The notes below the pieces were generated by a model that was not told the origin of the DNA, ran no database searches, and saw only the letters and a list, made by a program, of their open reading frames with translations. From NCBI RefSeq assembly GCF_000021565.1, contig NC_012440.1:1746410-1810409 (forward strand): a DNA stretch of 64,000 nucleotides, given 5' to 3'. Below, in pieces: positions 17,566-30,234 of the stretch (positions are counted from its first letter, which is position 1; each line of letters begins with the position of its first letter). The stretch comes from Persephonella marina EX-H1. GTDB lineage: Bacteria > Aquificota > Aquificia > Aquificales > Hydrogenothermaceae. Both the position numbers and the translations under genes were made by a program.

Positions 17566-19677
17566 ATGAGAAATTATTTTATTTGTCTTTTTGCATTACT
17601 ACTGCTTTTTAATAGTGTAAAAGCTCAGATAGCAAATACAAAGCATAACCTGTCTGCTTCAGGACCTGGAACTATTAAAGCGTTCAGTGAAAATGAGATC
17701 TGTGTATTCTGTCATATTCCCCATGATGAAAGGGAAGGAACACCTCTGTGGAATAGAAAGATGCCAACATCGGTTTACACTCTTTATGATAGCGAGTTTA
17801 TACAGAGAATTAATTACCCTGCACCATCTCAACCTTCTGAGATTGAAGGTCAACCTGGAATAGTTTCAAGGCAGTGTTTGAGCTGTCATGACGGAACGGT
17901 TGCTATTGGCGATATATTCATTCTCAGAGGAACAGAGTTGGGAAATACGATTATCAAAATGCAGGGTGTCAATCCTGATGGTACTATGCCGCAGACAGCA
18001 GTAGGTTATATAGGAACAGATTTATCTGTACACCATCCAGTTGCGATTGAGTATAATCCTAATATTCAGAAAAATTTTGATGTAGGTTCAAAATCTGTAG
18101 AGCTCAATCCGGTTCCTGATCCACCTATAAAGCTTTACACGTATGGAGGTAAAAATTATGTGGAATGTACATCATGTCATGATCCTCACAAGGAAAACAA
18201 AAAGTTCTTAAGGGTTGATGTTGGAAATTTAGCTCAGGATTTCAAACAGACATGTATATCCTGTCACAATAAGCCTGGATGGAACGGAAGTGCACACGAT
18301 ACACAGACATTAACATATACTGATCCGGATGTAATAAAAAAATATGGAGAGGGATCCCCAGTTTCTGTAGCTGATTTAGGATGTGGTAACTGTCATACTC
18401 CACATAAAGCCCAGGGAAAGCCTCTTTTAAGAAAGATTGAGGAAAGAACATGTTTCTCAGGAGTTGCCTCATCATCAAATCTGGCTCCATGCCATGGATC
18501 AGGAGGAGCAAAGGATATAGAAAGTCTGCTGCCACCAAATAGACAGTATGGACATCCTGTTATGGAGATTCTATTTGAGAATGTACATACTCCGCTTGAT
18601 CTTCTTTACGGTTATGGATCTACGGAGATAGATCCGGCTAATAGCAAGTCTGTTAAGTTTTCCGATTCAAAACATGCAGAATGTATGGACTGTCACAATC
18701 CTCACGCTGTCAAACCTGGAACACATACCCCACCAAATCAGTGGTATCCTTCAACAGTAACGGAAACAAACAATCAGGTCTCAAATGTTCTTTCTGGTGT
18801 TTATGGTGTTGAGCCTATATGGGGAGGTTTATGGACACAGCCTTCAGGTTTCAAAACCTTAGCAAATGCCCAGAAAGAATACCAGATATGTATGAAATGC
18901 CACTCAAAATGGGGACTTGGGAATTCTCCTAATTTTGACTGTACAACAGCATGGACATCAGATCAATCTGGCATAGTTCTTACAGATCAATCCTGTGAGT
19001 TCAGTCCTGAAAATAAGTCTGCACATCCTGTTGTTATGCCTTTAAATCAGATGACCGGAAATTATGCTCCGAAATCTCTTGATCCTACACAGCTGAAACC
19101 ACCATGGAACAGTAATGTGGGGAATCAGACAATGTACTGTTCAGACTGTCACGGTAATGATGATGAAACTTTAAATCCGAAAGGGCCCCATGGATCCCAT
19201 GCTATGTATATGTTGAAAGGACCGAATAAAAACTGGCCGGCGGACCAGAACGGTAGACTTTATAAGGTGGGTGATATATTTGGAACAAGCTCTGACGGTG
19301 GAACAACACAGGGACTTTTCTGTGTAAACTGTCATAATCTGGAGAATGCAGAGGTACATCAGTTTAAAGGAGGAGGCAGAATGGGTGGAGGTGGTATGGG
19401 TGGAGGTGGTGGGATGTCAAAATTTGTAGATTTCCCCTGTATTTACTGTCATATAGCTGTTCCTCACGGATCTCCTGTATCAAGGTTGATAGGTTACAGT
19501 AACTTCCCTCAGCCATACAACTACAATGGAAACAGCCTAAAACTCACAGGATTTGTGAAAAATAATATACTTAGAAAAAGTGATGCAAGATCTGACTCAT
19601 GGACCTGTAGATGTCACCGGATGGGTGGCGGTATGGGAGGAGGAGGAGGAAATTATGATTTCAATCCTTATCCTTAA
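17566..19677 (+). CDS. Secreted multihaem c-type cytochrome (10 CxxCH plus two unusual motifs)
   Basis: A signal peptide (about residues 1-20) precedes NTKHNLSASG, the opening found in cytochromes of the paired-CxxCH type. I count ten CxxCH motifs (CVFCH, CLSCH, CTSCH, CISCH, CGNCH, CMDCH, CMKCH, CSDCH, CVNCH, CIYCH). In addition a C-x12-CH (C...APCH) follows CGNCH, and a C-x-CH stands close to the end. Two Gly/Met-rich patches (MGGGGMGGGGG type, residues about 605-620 and near the C-terminus) interrupt the haem region. It likely carries electrons in the periplasm or at the cell surface. Stop codon adjoins the convergent ligA stop. Confidence 0.85.
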   Translation: MRNYFICLFALLLLFNSVKAQIANTKHNLSASGPGTIKAFSENEICVFCHIPHDEREGTPLWNRKMPTSVYTLYDSEFIQRINYPAPSQPSEIEGQPGIVSRQCLSCHDGTVAIGDIFILRGTELGNTIIKMQGVNPDGTMPQTAVGYIGTDLSVHHPVAIEYNPNIQKNFDVGSKSVELNPVPDPPIKLYTYGGKNYVECTSCHDPHKENKKFLRVDVGNLAQDFKQTCISCHNKPGWNGSAHDTQTLTYTDPDVIKKYGEGSPVSVADLGCGNCHTPHKAQGKPLLRKIEERTCFSGVASSSNLAPCHGSGGAKDIESLLPPNRQYGHPVMEILFENVHTPLDLLYGYGSTEIDPANSKSVKFSDSKHAECMDCHNPHAVKPGTHTPPNQWYPSTVTETNNQVSNVLSGVYGVEPIWGGLWTQPSGFKTLANAQKEYQICMKCHSKWGLGNSPNFDCTTAWTSDQSGIVLTDQSCEFSPENKSAHPVVMPLNQMTGNYAPKSLDPTQLKPPWNSNVGNQTMYCSDCHGNDDETLNPKGPHGSHAMYMLKGPNKNWPADQNGRLYKVGDIFGTSSDGGTTQGLFCVNCHNLENAEVHQFKGGGRMGGGGMGGGGGMSKFVDFPCIYCHIAVPHGSPVSRLIGYSNFPQPYNYNGNSLKLTGFVKNNILRKSDARSDSWTCRCHRMGGGMGGGGGNYDFNPYP

Positions 19678-22486
<2,809 letters not shown>

Positions 22487-23292
22487 ACCATTTTTCCTCT
22501 AATCCTTCATCTTTTTTTGATACCTCTTTTAAAACCTCAAGATTAAGATCTTTTGAAAGTTTAAGGATCTGTGATCTCTCTTTTTCTCCGTATATCCCTG
22601 ATACTATGAGGTACTTCCTGAAAAGTTTTGAGATCTTTTTAAATGCTTCCCTGAATATATCTATCTGGAGATTTGCAAGAACTATGTCGTATCTCTCGTT
22701 TATATCCTCAAAACTTTTTCTCTCACATAAAACCTCAACCTCGTTCTCCCAGCTATTTGTTTTGCATTCCTCAACAGCTTCAGGCTGTATATCTATACCT
22801 TTTACAAGACCAGCACCTATCTTCTTTGATGCTATTGACAGAATACCTGAACCTGTCCCTATGTCTAATACAGAATCTTCTTTTTCTATATATTCAGGAA
22901 TAAGTGATAGAACGATCTGTGTTGATGGGTGAAGTCCTGTTCCAAAGGCTTTTCCTATCTTAAGTTTTATAGGTATGAGATCACCTTCGTATATCTCCCA
23001 TTCCGGGATTATAACAAAAGGAGGGATCTTTATAGGCTTAAAATGTTCCTTCCATTTCTCTTCCCAGTTTTCTTCCTTGATATCCTCTTCAAGTATGAGA
23101 GTTCCGTTTCCAAGATCTTCAAAGATCTCCTGAACAGCCTCTTTTACAGATTTCAGCTCTTTATCGTCAACATATATAGCAAATACAGTTTCTTCAGTAT
23201 CTCTGTTTAGTATCTCAAACCCATAACCGTTAAACTCTACAGCGAATATCTCAAAAAGTGATGTTGGAAGGGAGTAGATAAGTTTTTTCATT

Positions 23293-23721
23293 TTACTTTT
23301 CCATCTTTCTTATGTGAAAGATAAGATTTCCGTAAGTGTCGTACTCTATCTTTATCTCTACAGGCAGACCTTCTATCTCTCTCCAGGTGAATATGTAGTT
23401 AAAAACATCAACCTTACCATTACTTCTAACCTTTATCTTTCTTACATGTTTGGCTTCATCTGTTTTTAGGGAGTATATCAGTTTTACATGGATACCGTCG
23501 TTATGTTCTACCTGTTCTATCCTCTCAAGCTCAGGTAGTGGTGCAGAATCTATTTTATCAAGCCAGTCCTCATAAAGATCCTGCTGTTCAATTACTATTT
23601 TTACACCATCTTCAGCCTTTTCCCTGTTTATATGTGACAGCTCCTCATCTAATATTGATTTTATGTATGAGTAAACCTCGTGAAACTGGTTTGTGACCTC
23701 TTTTTTCAGGGCTTCTTCCAA
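23293..23721 (-). CDS. Conserved-looking protein, unknown
   Basis: A 142-residue cytoplasmic protein, helical N-terminus (KKEVTNQFHEVYSYIKSIL), a beta-rich C-terminal half (GIHVKLIYSLKTDEAKHVR, VFNYIFTWREIEG). No signal peptide and no motif I know. The tight position between hspR and prmA (12 and 1 bp) suggests a house-keeping role shared by close relatives. No function is proposed. Confidence 0.6.
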   Translation of the reverse strand: MEEALKKEVTNQFHEVYSYIKSILDEELSHINREKAEDGVKIVIEQQDLYEDWLDKIDSAPLPELERIEQVEHNDGIHVKLIYSLKTDEAKHVRKIKVRSNGKVDVFNYIFTWREIEGLPVEIKIEYDTYGNLIFHIRKMEK

Positions 23722-23733
23722 GTTTTCAACCTC

Positions 23734-24171
23734 TTACTCTTCTTCCTTTTTATACCTATTATACATATAATCCTCAAGTCTGGTAATTTCTACCTTAGGG
23801 ATTCTCATAAGAGCGTTACGCTGTTCCTCTAAATTTCCTGTGTACCTTCTCTTTATCTCTTCCTGTATGTACTCAAGCAGATACTCAATCTGTTTCTGCA
23901 TCTGTTCCATCTGCTCTTTCATTCTAAGTATAGCATCAACACCTGCAAGATTTACACCAAGCTCCCTTGTAAGAAACAGTATAAACTCAAGCTTCTCAAT
24001 ATCCTCCTGGGAGTAAAGTCTTGTCTTCCCTTCAGTCCTTGATGGTGTAAGAAGTCCTTCCCTCTCATAAAGTCTTAATGTCTGGGGATGGATATTAAAC
24101 ATCCTTGAGACAGCACCTATCATATATAAAGGTTCTTTTTTGCCTTTCTTGTCCTTTCTCATCTTCCACAC
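23734..24171 (-). CDS. hspR: HspR-type MerR-family heat-shock repressor
   Basis: MerR-type winged helix from about residue 15: YMIGAVSRMFNIHPQTLRLY, EREGLLTPSRTEGKTRLYS, EDIEKLEFI. This wording (I-G-x-V-S-x-x-x-x-x-H-P-Q-T-L-R-L-Y-E-R-E-G) is that of HspR, which represses the dnaK/dnaJ genes and uses DnaK as co-repressor. A C-terminal coiled helix (MKEQMEQMQKQIEYLLEYI) follows. It sits 6 bp after dnaJ, the usual pairing. I saw no clear HAIR operator upstream of dnaJ. Confidence 0.88.
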   Translation of the reverse strand: MWKMRKDKKGKKEPLYMIGAVSRMFNIHPQTLRLYEREGLLTPSRTEGKTRLYSQEDIEKLEFILFLTRELGVNLAGVDAILRMKEQMEQMQKQIEYLLEYIQEEIKRRYTGNLEEQRNALMRIPKVEITRLEDYMYNRYKKEEE

Positions 24172-24177
24172 CCCTTA

Positions 24178-25308
24178 TTAAGGTTTTTCGTATCTTTTAG
24201 CAGGTTCTTTTAGTTCTTTCTTCAGCTCCTCAACAGCCTTTATCCCTTTTCCTGAAAGCTGATCCTTTGAAGGTATGATAACATTTACAACAACGACAAG
24301 ATCACCATAACCTGAAGATTTAAGCTTTGGCATTCCCTTTCCGTAAATTCTTATACTCTCACCGCTCTGCGTTCCAGGTTTTATCTTTATCTTCTCCTTT
24401 TTTCCATCTAATAATGGAACTTCCAGCTCTGTTCCAAGTATGGCCTCAGCAACATTTATATTTAATCTTATGTAAAGGTTGTCTCCTCTCCTTTCATAAA
24501 GAGGATGGGTAGATACATTTACTATGATCCAGAGGTCACCTGGAGCACCTCCAAACTTTCCGCTGTGTCCCTTACCAGGAACTCTAAGTTTAGTTCCGTT
24601 ATCAACGCCTGGTGGTATCTTTACCTTAACTGTCTCAGTTTTCATCACAAGACCACGTCCGTTACATCTATCACACGGATCCTGGAGATAACCAAGACCG
24701 TGACATCTTGGACATGTCTGTGTTATATGCATAAAGCCTGATGTATATGTTATCTGACCTGTTCCTCTACACTCAGGACAGCTGACAGGTGTGCTTCCAG
24801 GTTTTTCACCTGTCCCTGCACATTTTTCACATACAACGTATCTTGGAACTTCAAGTGAAAGTGTTGTTCCCCTGTAAGCATCCTCAAGGGATACTGTCAC
24901 AGTCTGGTATATATCCTCTCCTCTCTGTCTCTGGTAACCTTTTTTCCTTTCAGATGTTCTTCTTCTCCCACCGAATATATCACCAAAGTTAAAAAGATCC
25001 TCAAGTATGTCGTCTATATTCATTCCAAAACCGCCAAATCCTGAAAAGCCTTCGAAATCCTGTGACTTCTGTCCGGCTCCTGTAAATGCAGCATGACCGA
25101 ACTGATCGTAAAGCTTTCTCTTCTCAGGATCGGAAAGTACCTGGTAAGCCTCACTTATCTCCTTAAATTTTTCCTCAGCTTCTTTATTATTTGGGTTCAG
25201 GTCGGGATGGTATTTTCTGGCCAGTCTTCTGTATGCTTTTTTTATCTCATCCTGTGAAGCTGTTCTGCTTACCCCTAAGATTTCGTAGTAATCCTTCTGT
25301 GCAGGCAT
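24178..25308 (-). CDS. dnaJ: Chaperone DnaJ
   Basis: J domain (residues about 5-70) with the HPD in [13 protein letters not shown], a Gly/Phe-rich stretch ([13 protein letters not shown]), and four CxxCxGxG zinc motifs ([32 protein letters not shown]). C-terminal substrate-binding domains include [15 protein letters not shown]. 376 residues, normal. It stimulates DnaK ATPase. First gene of the minus-strand run dnaJ-hspR-hyp-prmA-deoC-ligA. Confidence 0.97.
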   Translation of the reverse strand: MPAQKDYYEILGVSRTASQDEIKKAYRRLARKYHPDLNPNNKEAEEKFKEISEAYQVLSDPEKRKLYDQFGHAAFTGAGQKSQDFEGFSGFGGFGMNIDDILEDLFNFGDIFGGRRRTSERKKGYQRQRGEDIYQTVTVSLEDAYRGTTLSLEVPRYVVCEKCAGTGEKPGSTPVSCPECRGTGQITYTSGFMHITQTCPRCHGLGYLQDPCDRCNGRGLVMKTETVKVKIPPGVDNGTKLRVPGKGHSGKFGGAPGDLWIIVNVSTHPLYERRGDNLYIRLNINVAEAILGTELEVPLLDGKKEKIKIKPGTQSGESIRIYGKGMPKLKSSGYGDLVVVVNVIIPSKDQLSGKGIKAVEELKKELKEPAKRYEKP

Positions 25309-25379
25309 TAATCATACACCCCTGTATATTTTTTATATCAATGAAAAATATATAACTTTAGTCTGATATTGTCAAATTT

Positions 25380-26669
25380 TTAGGATGATCTTTTCCTCAC
25401 CTCAACACTTAACCTGTGGGCATAGAGACCTTCTGCTGTTGCTATCTGTCTTGCATACTTTTCAACCCTGTCAAAACCTTCCCTTGAAACATAAATGATA
25501 GAAGATCTTTTGATAAAGTCATAAACCCCAAGTGGTGAAGAGAATCTTGCTGATCTTCCTGTTGGAAGGACATGGTTTGGACCAAGTATATAATCCCCTA
25601 AAGGCTCTGTTGAGTACTCTCCAAGGAATATTGCACCTGCATGTTTTATCTTTTCAAGAAGATCAAATGGAGATTTTGTTATTATCTCAAGATGCTCAGG
25701 GGCTATGAAGTTTGATACTTCACATGCTGTGTCAAGGTCATCAACGATAAATATATGACCGTAGTTATCCAGGGATTTCCTTGCTATCTCTTCCCTTTCA
25801 AAATCCTTAAGAAGGACGTTGTAAAGTATATTTTTTACATCTATTGCAAGATCCTCTGATGTTGTAACAAGTATAGAAGCTGCGAGTTCATCATGTTCAG
25901 CCTGTGATAAAAGATCAGCTGCTACCCATTCTGGGTTTGCTGTCTCGTCTGCTATCACAAGTATCTCAGAAGGTCCAGCTATAGAATCTATATCAACAAT
26001 TCCGTAAACATTCTTTTTTGCAAGGGCAACAAAAATATTCCCGGGTCCAACAATCTTATCAACCTTTTTGACTGTTTCTGTACCGTAAGCCATAGCTGCT
26101 ATAGCCTGAGCTCCTCCTATCCTGTAAACTGTATCAACTCCACATAAAAATGCTGCAGCAAGTGTATACTTGTTCGGGTTTGGTGAGCACATAACCATCT
26201 CTTTAACGCCTGCAACCTTTGCTGGAGCTGCGTTCATTATAACTGTTGATGGGTAGGCAGCCTTTCCACCGGGAACATACAGACCAACCCTTTCCATAGG
26301 TATAACTTTTTGACCGAGAAGCATCCCCTCTTCCTCAAGTAGATAGGATCTCTCTATCTGTGCTTCATGAAAAGATTTAACCCTTTCAAGGGCAACCTCA
26401 AGAGCCCATTTTGTATCATCATCAAGCTGATCATATGCCTTTTCAAGCTCATCAAATGTTATAACAAGCTCTTCAGGAGATGAAAGCTTAACCTTGTCAA
26501 AAAGCTCTGTGTAATCAATTAATGCCTCATCACCTTTCTCTTTAACATTTTTTATAATATCCTTTACAGCTGTCTCGTACTGCTCTATCTCCATCTCACT
26601 TCTTTTTATAAGCTTAATAAGTTCTTCATTTGTCTGGTACTCCCTGTTTCTTAGATCAACTATTCTCAT
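25380..26669 (-). CDS. hisD: Histidinol dehydrogenase HisD
   Basis: Catalyses the last two oxidations of histidine synthesis. Signatures: YVPGGKAAYPSTVIMNAAPA, RIGGAQAIAAMAYGT, GPSEILVIADETANP, LLSQAEHDE (zinc ligands), IAPEHLEI (catalytic Glu-His) and HVLPTGRSARFSSPLGVYDF. 429 residues, standard. Other his genes are not next to it. Its 5' end faces divergent pgeF; the first 40 bases of an open frame antisense to it are not a gene. Confidence 0.97.
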   Translation of the reverse strand: MRIVDLRNREYQTNEELIKLIKRSEMEIEQYETAVKDIIKNVKEKGDEALIDYTELFDKVKLSSPEELVITFDELEKAYDQLDDDTKWALEVALERVKSFHEAQIERSYLLEEEGMLLGQKVIPMERVGLYVPGGKAAYPSTVIMNAAPAKVAGVKEMVMCSPNPNKYTLAAAFLCGVDTVYRIGGAQAIAAMAYGTETVKKVDKIVGPGNIFVALAKKNVYGIVDIDSIAGPSEILVIADETANPEWVAADLLSQAEHDELAASILVTTSEDLAIDVKNILYNVLLKDFEREEIARKSLDNYGHIFIVDDLDTACEVSNFIAPEHLEIITKSPFDLLEKIKHAGAIFLGEYSTEPLGDYILGPNHVLPTGRSARFSSPLGVYDFIKRSSIIYVSREGFDRVEKYARQIATAEGLYAHRLSVEVRKRSS

Positions 26670-26722
26670 CTCTTACCTCTCTTTATGTACTTTTATTTAA
26701 ATATGATAACATTATATCCGTT

Positions 26723-27361
26723 ATGTATTACCTTAAGTTGGGAAAACTTAACGTTGTTTTTACAGCAAGAAAAGATGGAAATATGCGTAATTTTCAAAAA
26801 AGGAAGGAAACAGCACAAAATTTTGGATTTACAGATATATATATCCCAAAACAGAAGCATACAGATATAATAACAGATCTGGAGAATCCTGATACTGTTG
26901 CTGATGGGGTTTATACAGAAAAAAAGATGAGACCTGTTGGTGTTTTAACAGCAGACTGTATGGCTGTTGTAATGTCAGATATGGAGAGGGTTGTTGTTGT
27001 TCATGCAGGATGGAGAGGTCTCTTAAATGGAATAGTAGATAAAGGTCTGGATTATTTTACTGACAGAAAAGATCTGATCGTGTTTGTATCCCCACACGCA
27101 AGAGCATGCTGTTACGAGGTGAAGGAAGATTTTGTGGATTATGCAAAAAGATCTGGTGTTTCTGAAGAATACTTTACATACAGGGATGGAAGGATATATT
27201 TTTCAATGAGTGATCTTTTAATAGATAGATTAAAAAGCTGTGGAATTGAAAGAGTTATTGATGTATCTTTATGTACAATCTGTGATGGTGAGTTTTTCTC
27301 CTATAGAAAGGGAGATTTTGAGGAAAGAATATTAACATTTTCATGGCTTTCGGAGGACTGA
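26723..27361 (+). CDS. pgeF: PgeF/YfiH family (LACC1-like) protein
   Basis: The protein contains KQKHTDIITD, VGVLTADCMAVVMSD, VVVHAGWRGLLNGI and CCYEV, the His/Cys residues that bind zinc in the YfiH/LACC1 family (purine nucleoside phosphorylase/adenosine deaminase activity; peptidoglycan editing in E. coli PgeF). ATG at 26723 is chosen because the longer frame from 26630 would reach into hisD. The stop is immediately followed by the accD start. Confidence 0.88.
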   Translation: MYYLKLGKLNVVFTARKDGNMRNFQKRKETAQNFGFTDIYIPKQKHTDIITDLENPDTVADGVYTEKKMRPVGVLTADCMAVVMSDMERVVVVHAGWRGLLNGIVDKGLDYFTDRKDLIVFVSPHARACCYEVKEDFVDYAKRSGVSEEYFTYRDGRIYFSMSDLLIDRLKSCGIERVIDVSLCTICDGEFFSYRKGDFEERILTFSWLSED

Positions 27362-28198
27362 ATGGGACTTAAGGAGTTTTTAAGTAAGTTGAAAGGAAAG
27401 AGGAAGCTCCAGATAGAAAGGGGCGAATGGATTAAATGTGATAAATGTAAAACGCTCCTTTACAGTGAGGATCTTAAAAGGAATATGAAGATCTGCCCAC
27501 ACTGCGGTTATAACTTCAGGATGACAGCACAGGAGAGGGTTGATTCACTCTTAGATGAGGTTTACACTTACGATCTTTTCCCGAAGATAAAGCCTGTTGA
27601 TATTATAGGCTTTAAGGATACAAAAAAGTACAGAGATAGACTGAAACAGGCACAGGAAAAAACAGGTCTAAATGATGCGATCATAATAGCGAATGGAAAG
27701 ATTTACGACAGGGAGATAGTTTTAGGGGCTATGGACTTCAGGTTTATGGGCGGGAGTATGGGAAGTGTTGTAGGAGCAAAGTTCGTTAGGGGAGCCCAGT
27801 ATGCTATAGAGAAGAGGATACCTTTTATTGTTGTTACAGCATCAGGTGGTGCAAGAATGCAGGAGAGTATAGTATCACTTATGCAGATGGCAAAAACATC
27901 AATAGCTGTTGATAGAATGAACAAAGCGGGGATACTTTATATAACAGTTCTTACAGATCCTACAATGGGAGGAGTTTCCGCAAGCTTTGCATTCCTGGGA
28001 GATGTGATAATAGCAGAACCTGACAGCCTTATAGGTTTTGCAGGTCCAAGGGTTATAGAACAGACAATAAGACAGCAGCTTCCTGAAGGATTCCAGAGAT
28101 CAGAGTTCTTACTTGAGAAAGGTCAGATAGATATGGTTGTTGACAGGAAAAATCTGAAGAAAACTATATACACATTAATAAAGCAGATGCAGGGCTGA
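27362..28198 (+). CDS. accD: Acetyl-CoA carboxylase carboxyltransferase subunit beta
   Basis: The N-terminal zinc finger CDKC...CPHCGYN (residues about 27-50) is diagnostic. The crotonase-like core contains GGSMGSVVGAKFVRGAQYA, TASGGARMQESIVSLMQMAK and LIGFAGPRVIEQTIRQQLPEGFQ. With AccA it transfers CO2 from biotin to acetyl-CoA, the first step of fatty acid synthesis. It lies in the same operon direction as the biotin genes further on. Confidence 0.97.
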   Translation: MGLKEFLSKLKGKRKLQIERGEWIKCDKCKTLLYSEDLKRNMKICPHCGYNFRMTAQERVDSLLDEVYTYDLFPKIKPVDIIGFKDTKKYRDRLKQAQEKTGLNDAIIIANGKIYDREIVLGAMDFRFMGGSMGSVVGAKFVRGAQYAIEKRIPFIVVTASGGARMQESIVSLMQMAKTSIAVDRMNKAGILYITVLTDPTMGGVSASFAFLGDVIIAEPDSLIGFAGPRVIEQTIRQQLPEGFQRSEFLLEKGQIDMVVDRKNLKKTIYTLIKQMQG

Positions 28199-28199
28199 T

Positions 28200-28697
28200 A
28201 TGGATATACCTGTTATATGTATAGTTGGAGCCCACAACAGCGGTAAGACAACATTTATAACAAAACTTATATCACTTTTAAAATCTGAAGGTTATAAGAT
28301 AACAGCTGTAAAGCACGATCCTAAGGGAAAGGCTGTTACTGACACACCGGGAAAGGACAGTTTTAAGATGTATCAGGCAGGTGCGGATCAGGTTATACTC
28401 GCATCACCTGATAAGATAACCTCATACATAAGACCAGAAAAGAATTACACACCTGAATATATAATTGAAAATCTGATTGTGGGAGATCCTGATCTTATAA
28501 TCCTTGAAGGTTTTAAATGGTTTGACGGTATTGATAAGTACGAGGTTATAAGGAAAGAGGAAAAAAGGGATCTTCTTTTAAAGGACAGTCCAGACCTGAA
28601 AGGTGTGATAACAGACTACTATGGATTCAATCCATCCTTTGATATAAACGATCCTGTCCAGTTCATGGAATATCTTAAAAGAGAGTATCTTAGATAG
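28200..28697 (+). CDS. mobB: Molybdopterin-guanine dinucleotide adapter MobB
   Basis: P-loop GTPase with Walker A GAHNSGKTTFITKLI, then AVKHDPKGKAVTDTPGKDSF and ILEGFKWFDGIDKYEVIR, the pattern of MobB. It promotes GMP attachment to molybdopterin for DMSO-reductase family enzymes. No mobA or molybdoenzyme in the window. It starts one base after the accD stop. Confidence 0.92.
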   Translation: MDIPVICIVGAHNSGKTTFITKLISLLKSEGYKITAVKHDPKGKAVTDTPGKDSFKMYQAGADQVILASPDKITSYIRPEKNYTPEYIIENLIVGDPDLIILEGFKWFDGIDKYEVIRKEEKRDLLLKDSPDLKGVITDYYGFNPSFDINDPVQFMEYLKREYLR

Positions 28698-28729
28698 TAT
28701 AATATTTAAAAAGGTTCAGGAGGGCTATC

Positions 28730-28999
28730 TTGCTTTTACATATAGTTTTCGCAGGCACTGTTCAGGGTGTAGGTTTCAGATACTTTGTGAAAAGGAAAGC
28801 GGATCAGTTTGGCGTTAAAGGCTTTGTAAGGAACCTTCCAGATGGAACTGTTGAGGTTATGGCTGAAGGAGACGAAGATGTATTAAAAGAGTTTATGTCT
28901 GCTATAGAGAAAGGTCCACCTTTGGCTGAGGTAACTGGACTCAGATATGAGTTTATAGATAAAGATGGAGGGTTCTCCGATTTTGAAATTCAGTATTAG
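28730..28999 (+). CDS. acyP: Acylphosphatase
   Basis: An 89-residue protein with the family motif GTVQGVGFRYFVKRKAD (catalytic Arg) and GFVRNLPDGTVEVMAEGD (catalytic Asn). It hydrolyses acyl phosphates. The start is TTG at 28730 with a strong AGGAGGG at 28718-28724. Its end overlaps the next gene. Confidence 0.95.
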   Translation: MLLHIVFAGTVQGVGFRYFVKRKADQFGVKGFVRNLPDGTVEVMAEGDEDVLKEFMSAIEKGPPLAEVTGLRYEFIDKDGGFSDFEIQY

Positions 29000-30194
29000 A
29001 TATATATTAGTAGCAGTTCTGACTTTATGTTTTTCTGTTTTAGCTGAAGAATACACGGTAAGATCAGGAGATAGTTTAGACAGGATAGCAAGGAAGTTTG
29101 GTGTTTCAGTTCAGGATATTATTAGAGAAAATAATCTAAAAAAGCCTTACAGGATATATCCTGGTCAGAAGCTTAAAATCCCCCAGACTGATTTTATATA
29201 TCACAGAGTTAAGTACGGTGAAAATCTCAGCTATATAGCAAAAAAGTATAAGGTTTCTGTTAAGAGTATTATAAGGGCAAACGGTCTGAAAAAACCTTAT
29301 GTAATAAGAACAGGACAGATACTGAAAATCCCAAAAAAATCTGTTAAATCCTCAACTATTACTGAAGAACGTTACTGTAAGATAAAGCATAAAGTCAAAA
29401 AAGGTGAAAGCCTTATAACAATAGCAAAAAAGTACAGGGTATGGGTTAAGGATATAAAAAGGCTTAACAATATAAAGGGGAACACCATAAGGGTTGGACA
29501 GGTTCTCTGTATAAAAGAGGGTGTGAAGAAGTCAGTTAAAAAATCAAAGAAAAGTAAAGGTTCATCTATAATCGTAAAGAAAAAGAAGATAGTAAGAAAA
29601 AAGATAATACGTTACAGGGTAAAATCCGGAGATAGTCTTGCAAAGATAGCAAAAAGATACGGAACTACAATCTCCGAGATAGCAAGACTGAATGGACTTA
29701 AAAAGCCTTACACAATATACCCGGGTCAGAGACTCAAGATCCCTAAGAAGATCGTTTATGTAGAGGAGGAGATAGTTAAGAGAAAATCTGTTCCATTTGG
29801 TTTTATATGGCCTGTTGATGGAAAGATCGTTAAAAATTTTGTTAACAACTCACAGATGAGACATCTTGGTATAGATATCCAGACTGAGTGTGATACCCCT
29901 GTAAAGGCTGCAGAGGATGGGAAGGTGATATTTGCTGGAGACAGTATAAAGGCTTATGGGAGGCTGATAGTTATAAAACATGCAAATAATTTCAATACTG
30001 TGTACGGTCATATAAACCAGATAAATGTTAAGGATGGGCAGGTTGTAAAAAAAGGAGACACTATAGGAACAGCAGGTTTACTTAATAACTCTGAAAAATG
30101 CGGGATATACTTTGAGATAAGAAAAAATACTGTACCTGTTGACCCTCTTGTTTTTTTAAATGAGAAGCCAAATTTAGATAAAAAGGAAAATTGA
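28983..30194 (+). CDS. NlpD-like LysM/LytM cell-wall protein
   Basis: A signal peptide is followed by four LysM repeats (YTVRSGDSLDRIARKFGVS; YHRVKYGENLSYIAKKY; HKVKKGESLITIAKKYRV; YRVKSGDSLAKIAKRYG) and a C-terminal LytM/M23 domain. In the latter, H-x3-D (HLGIDI) remains but the usual H-x-H of LHFE is replaced by GIYFEIR, so zinc catalysis is unlikely; this is the layout of amidase activators such as NlpD/EnvC. I favour TTG at 28983 (GGAGGG 10 bases upstream) over ATG at 28965. It overlaps acyP. Confidence 0.85.
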   Translation: MKFSIRYILVAVLTLCFSVLAEEYTVRSGDSLDRIARKFGVSVQDIIRENNLKKPYRIYPGQKLKIPQTDFIYHRVKYGENLSYIAKKYKVSVKSIIRANGLKKPYVIRTGQILKIPKKSVKSSTITEERYCKIKHKVKKGESLITIAKKYRVWVKDIKRLNNIKGNTIRVGQVLCIKEGVKKSVKKSKKSKGSSIIVKKKKIVRKKIIRYRVKSGDSLAKIAKRYGTTISEIARLNGLKKPYTIYPGQRLKIPKKIVYVEEEIVKRKSVPFGFIWPVDGKIVKNFVNNSQMRHLGIDIQTECDTPVKAAEDGKVIFAGDSIKAYGRLIVIKHANNFNTVYGHINQINVKDGQVVKKGDTIGTAGLLNNSEKCGIYFEIRKNTVPVDPLVFLNEKPNLDKKEN

Positions 30195-30234
30195 TATAAA
30201 ATATTAGGCTATTAATATTTTGTTAGAGGTGGAA

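Noticed and set aside
23293..23721. GrpE or another heat-shock cofactor in the dnaJ-hspR group
   Set aside because: No GrpE helix or beta-domain signature is visible; left as unknown.
25309..25379. HAIR operator for HspR upstream of dnaJ
   Set aside because: No CTTGAG-N-CTCAAG type inverted repeat found in the gap; the operator may be elsewhere.
26630..26722. Upstream extension of pgeF
   Set aside because: Overlaps divergent hisD and lacks a ribosome site; family members start near MYYLK.
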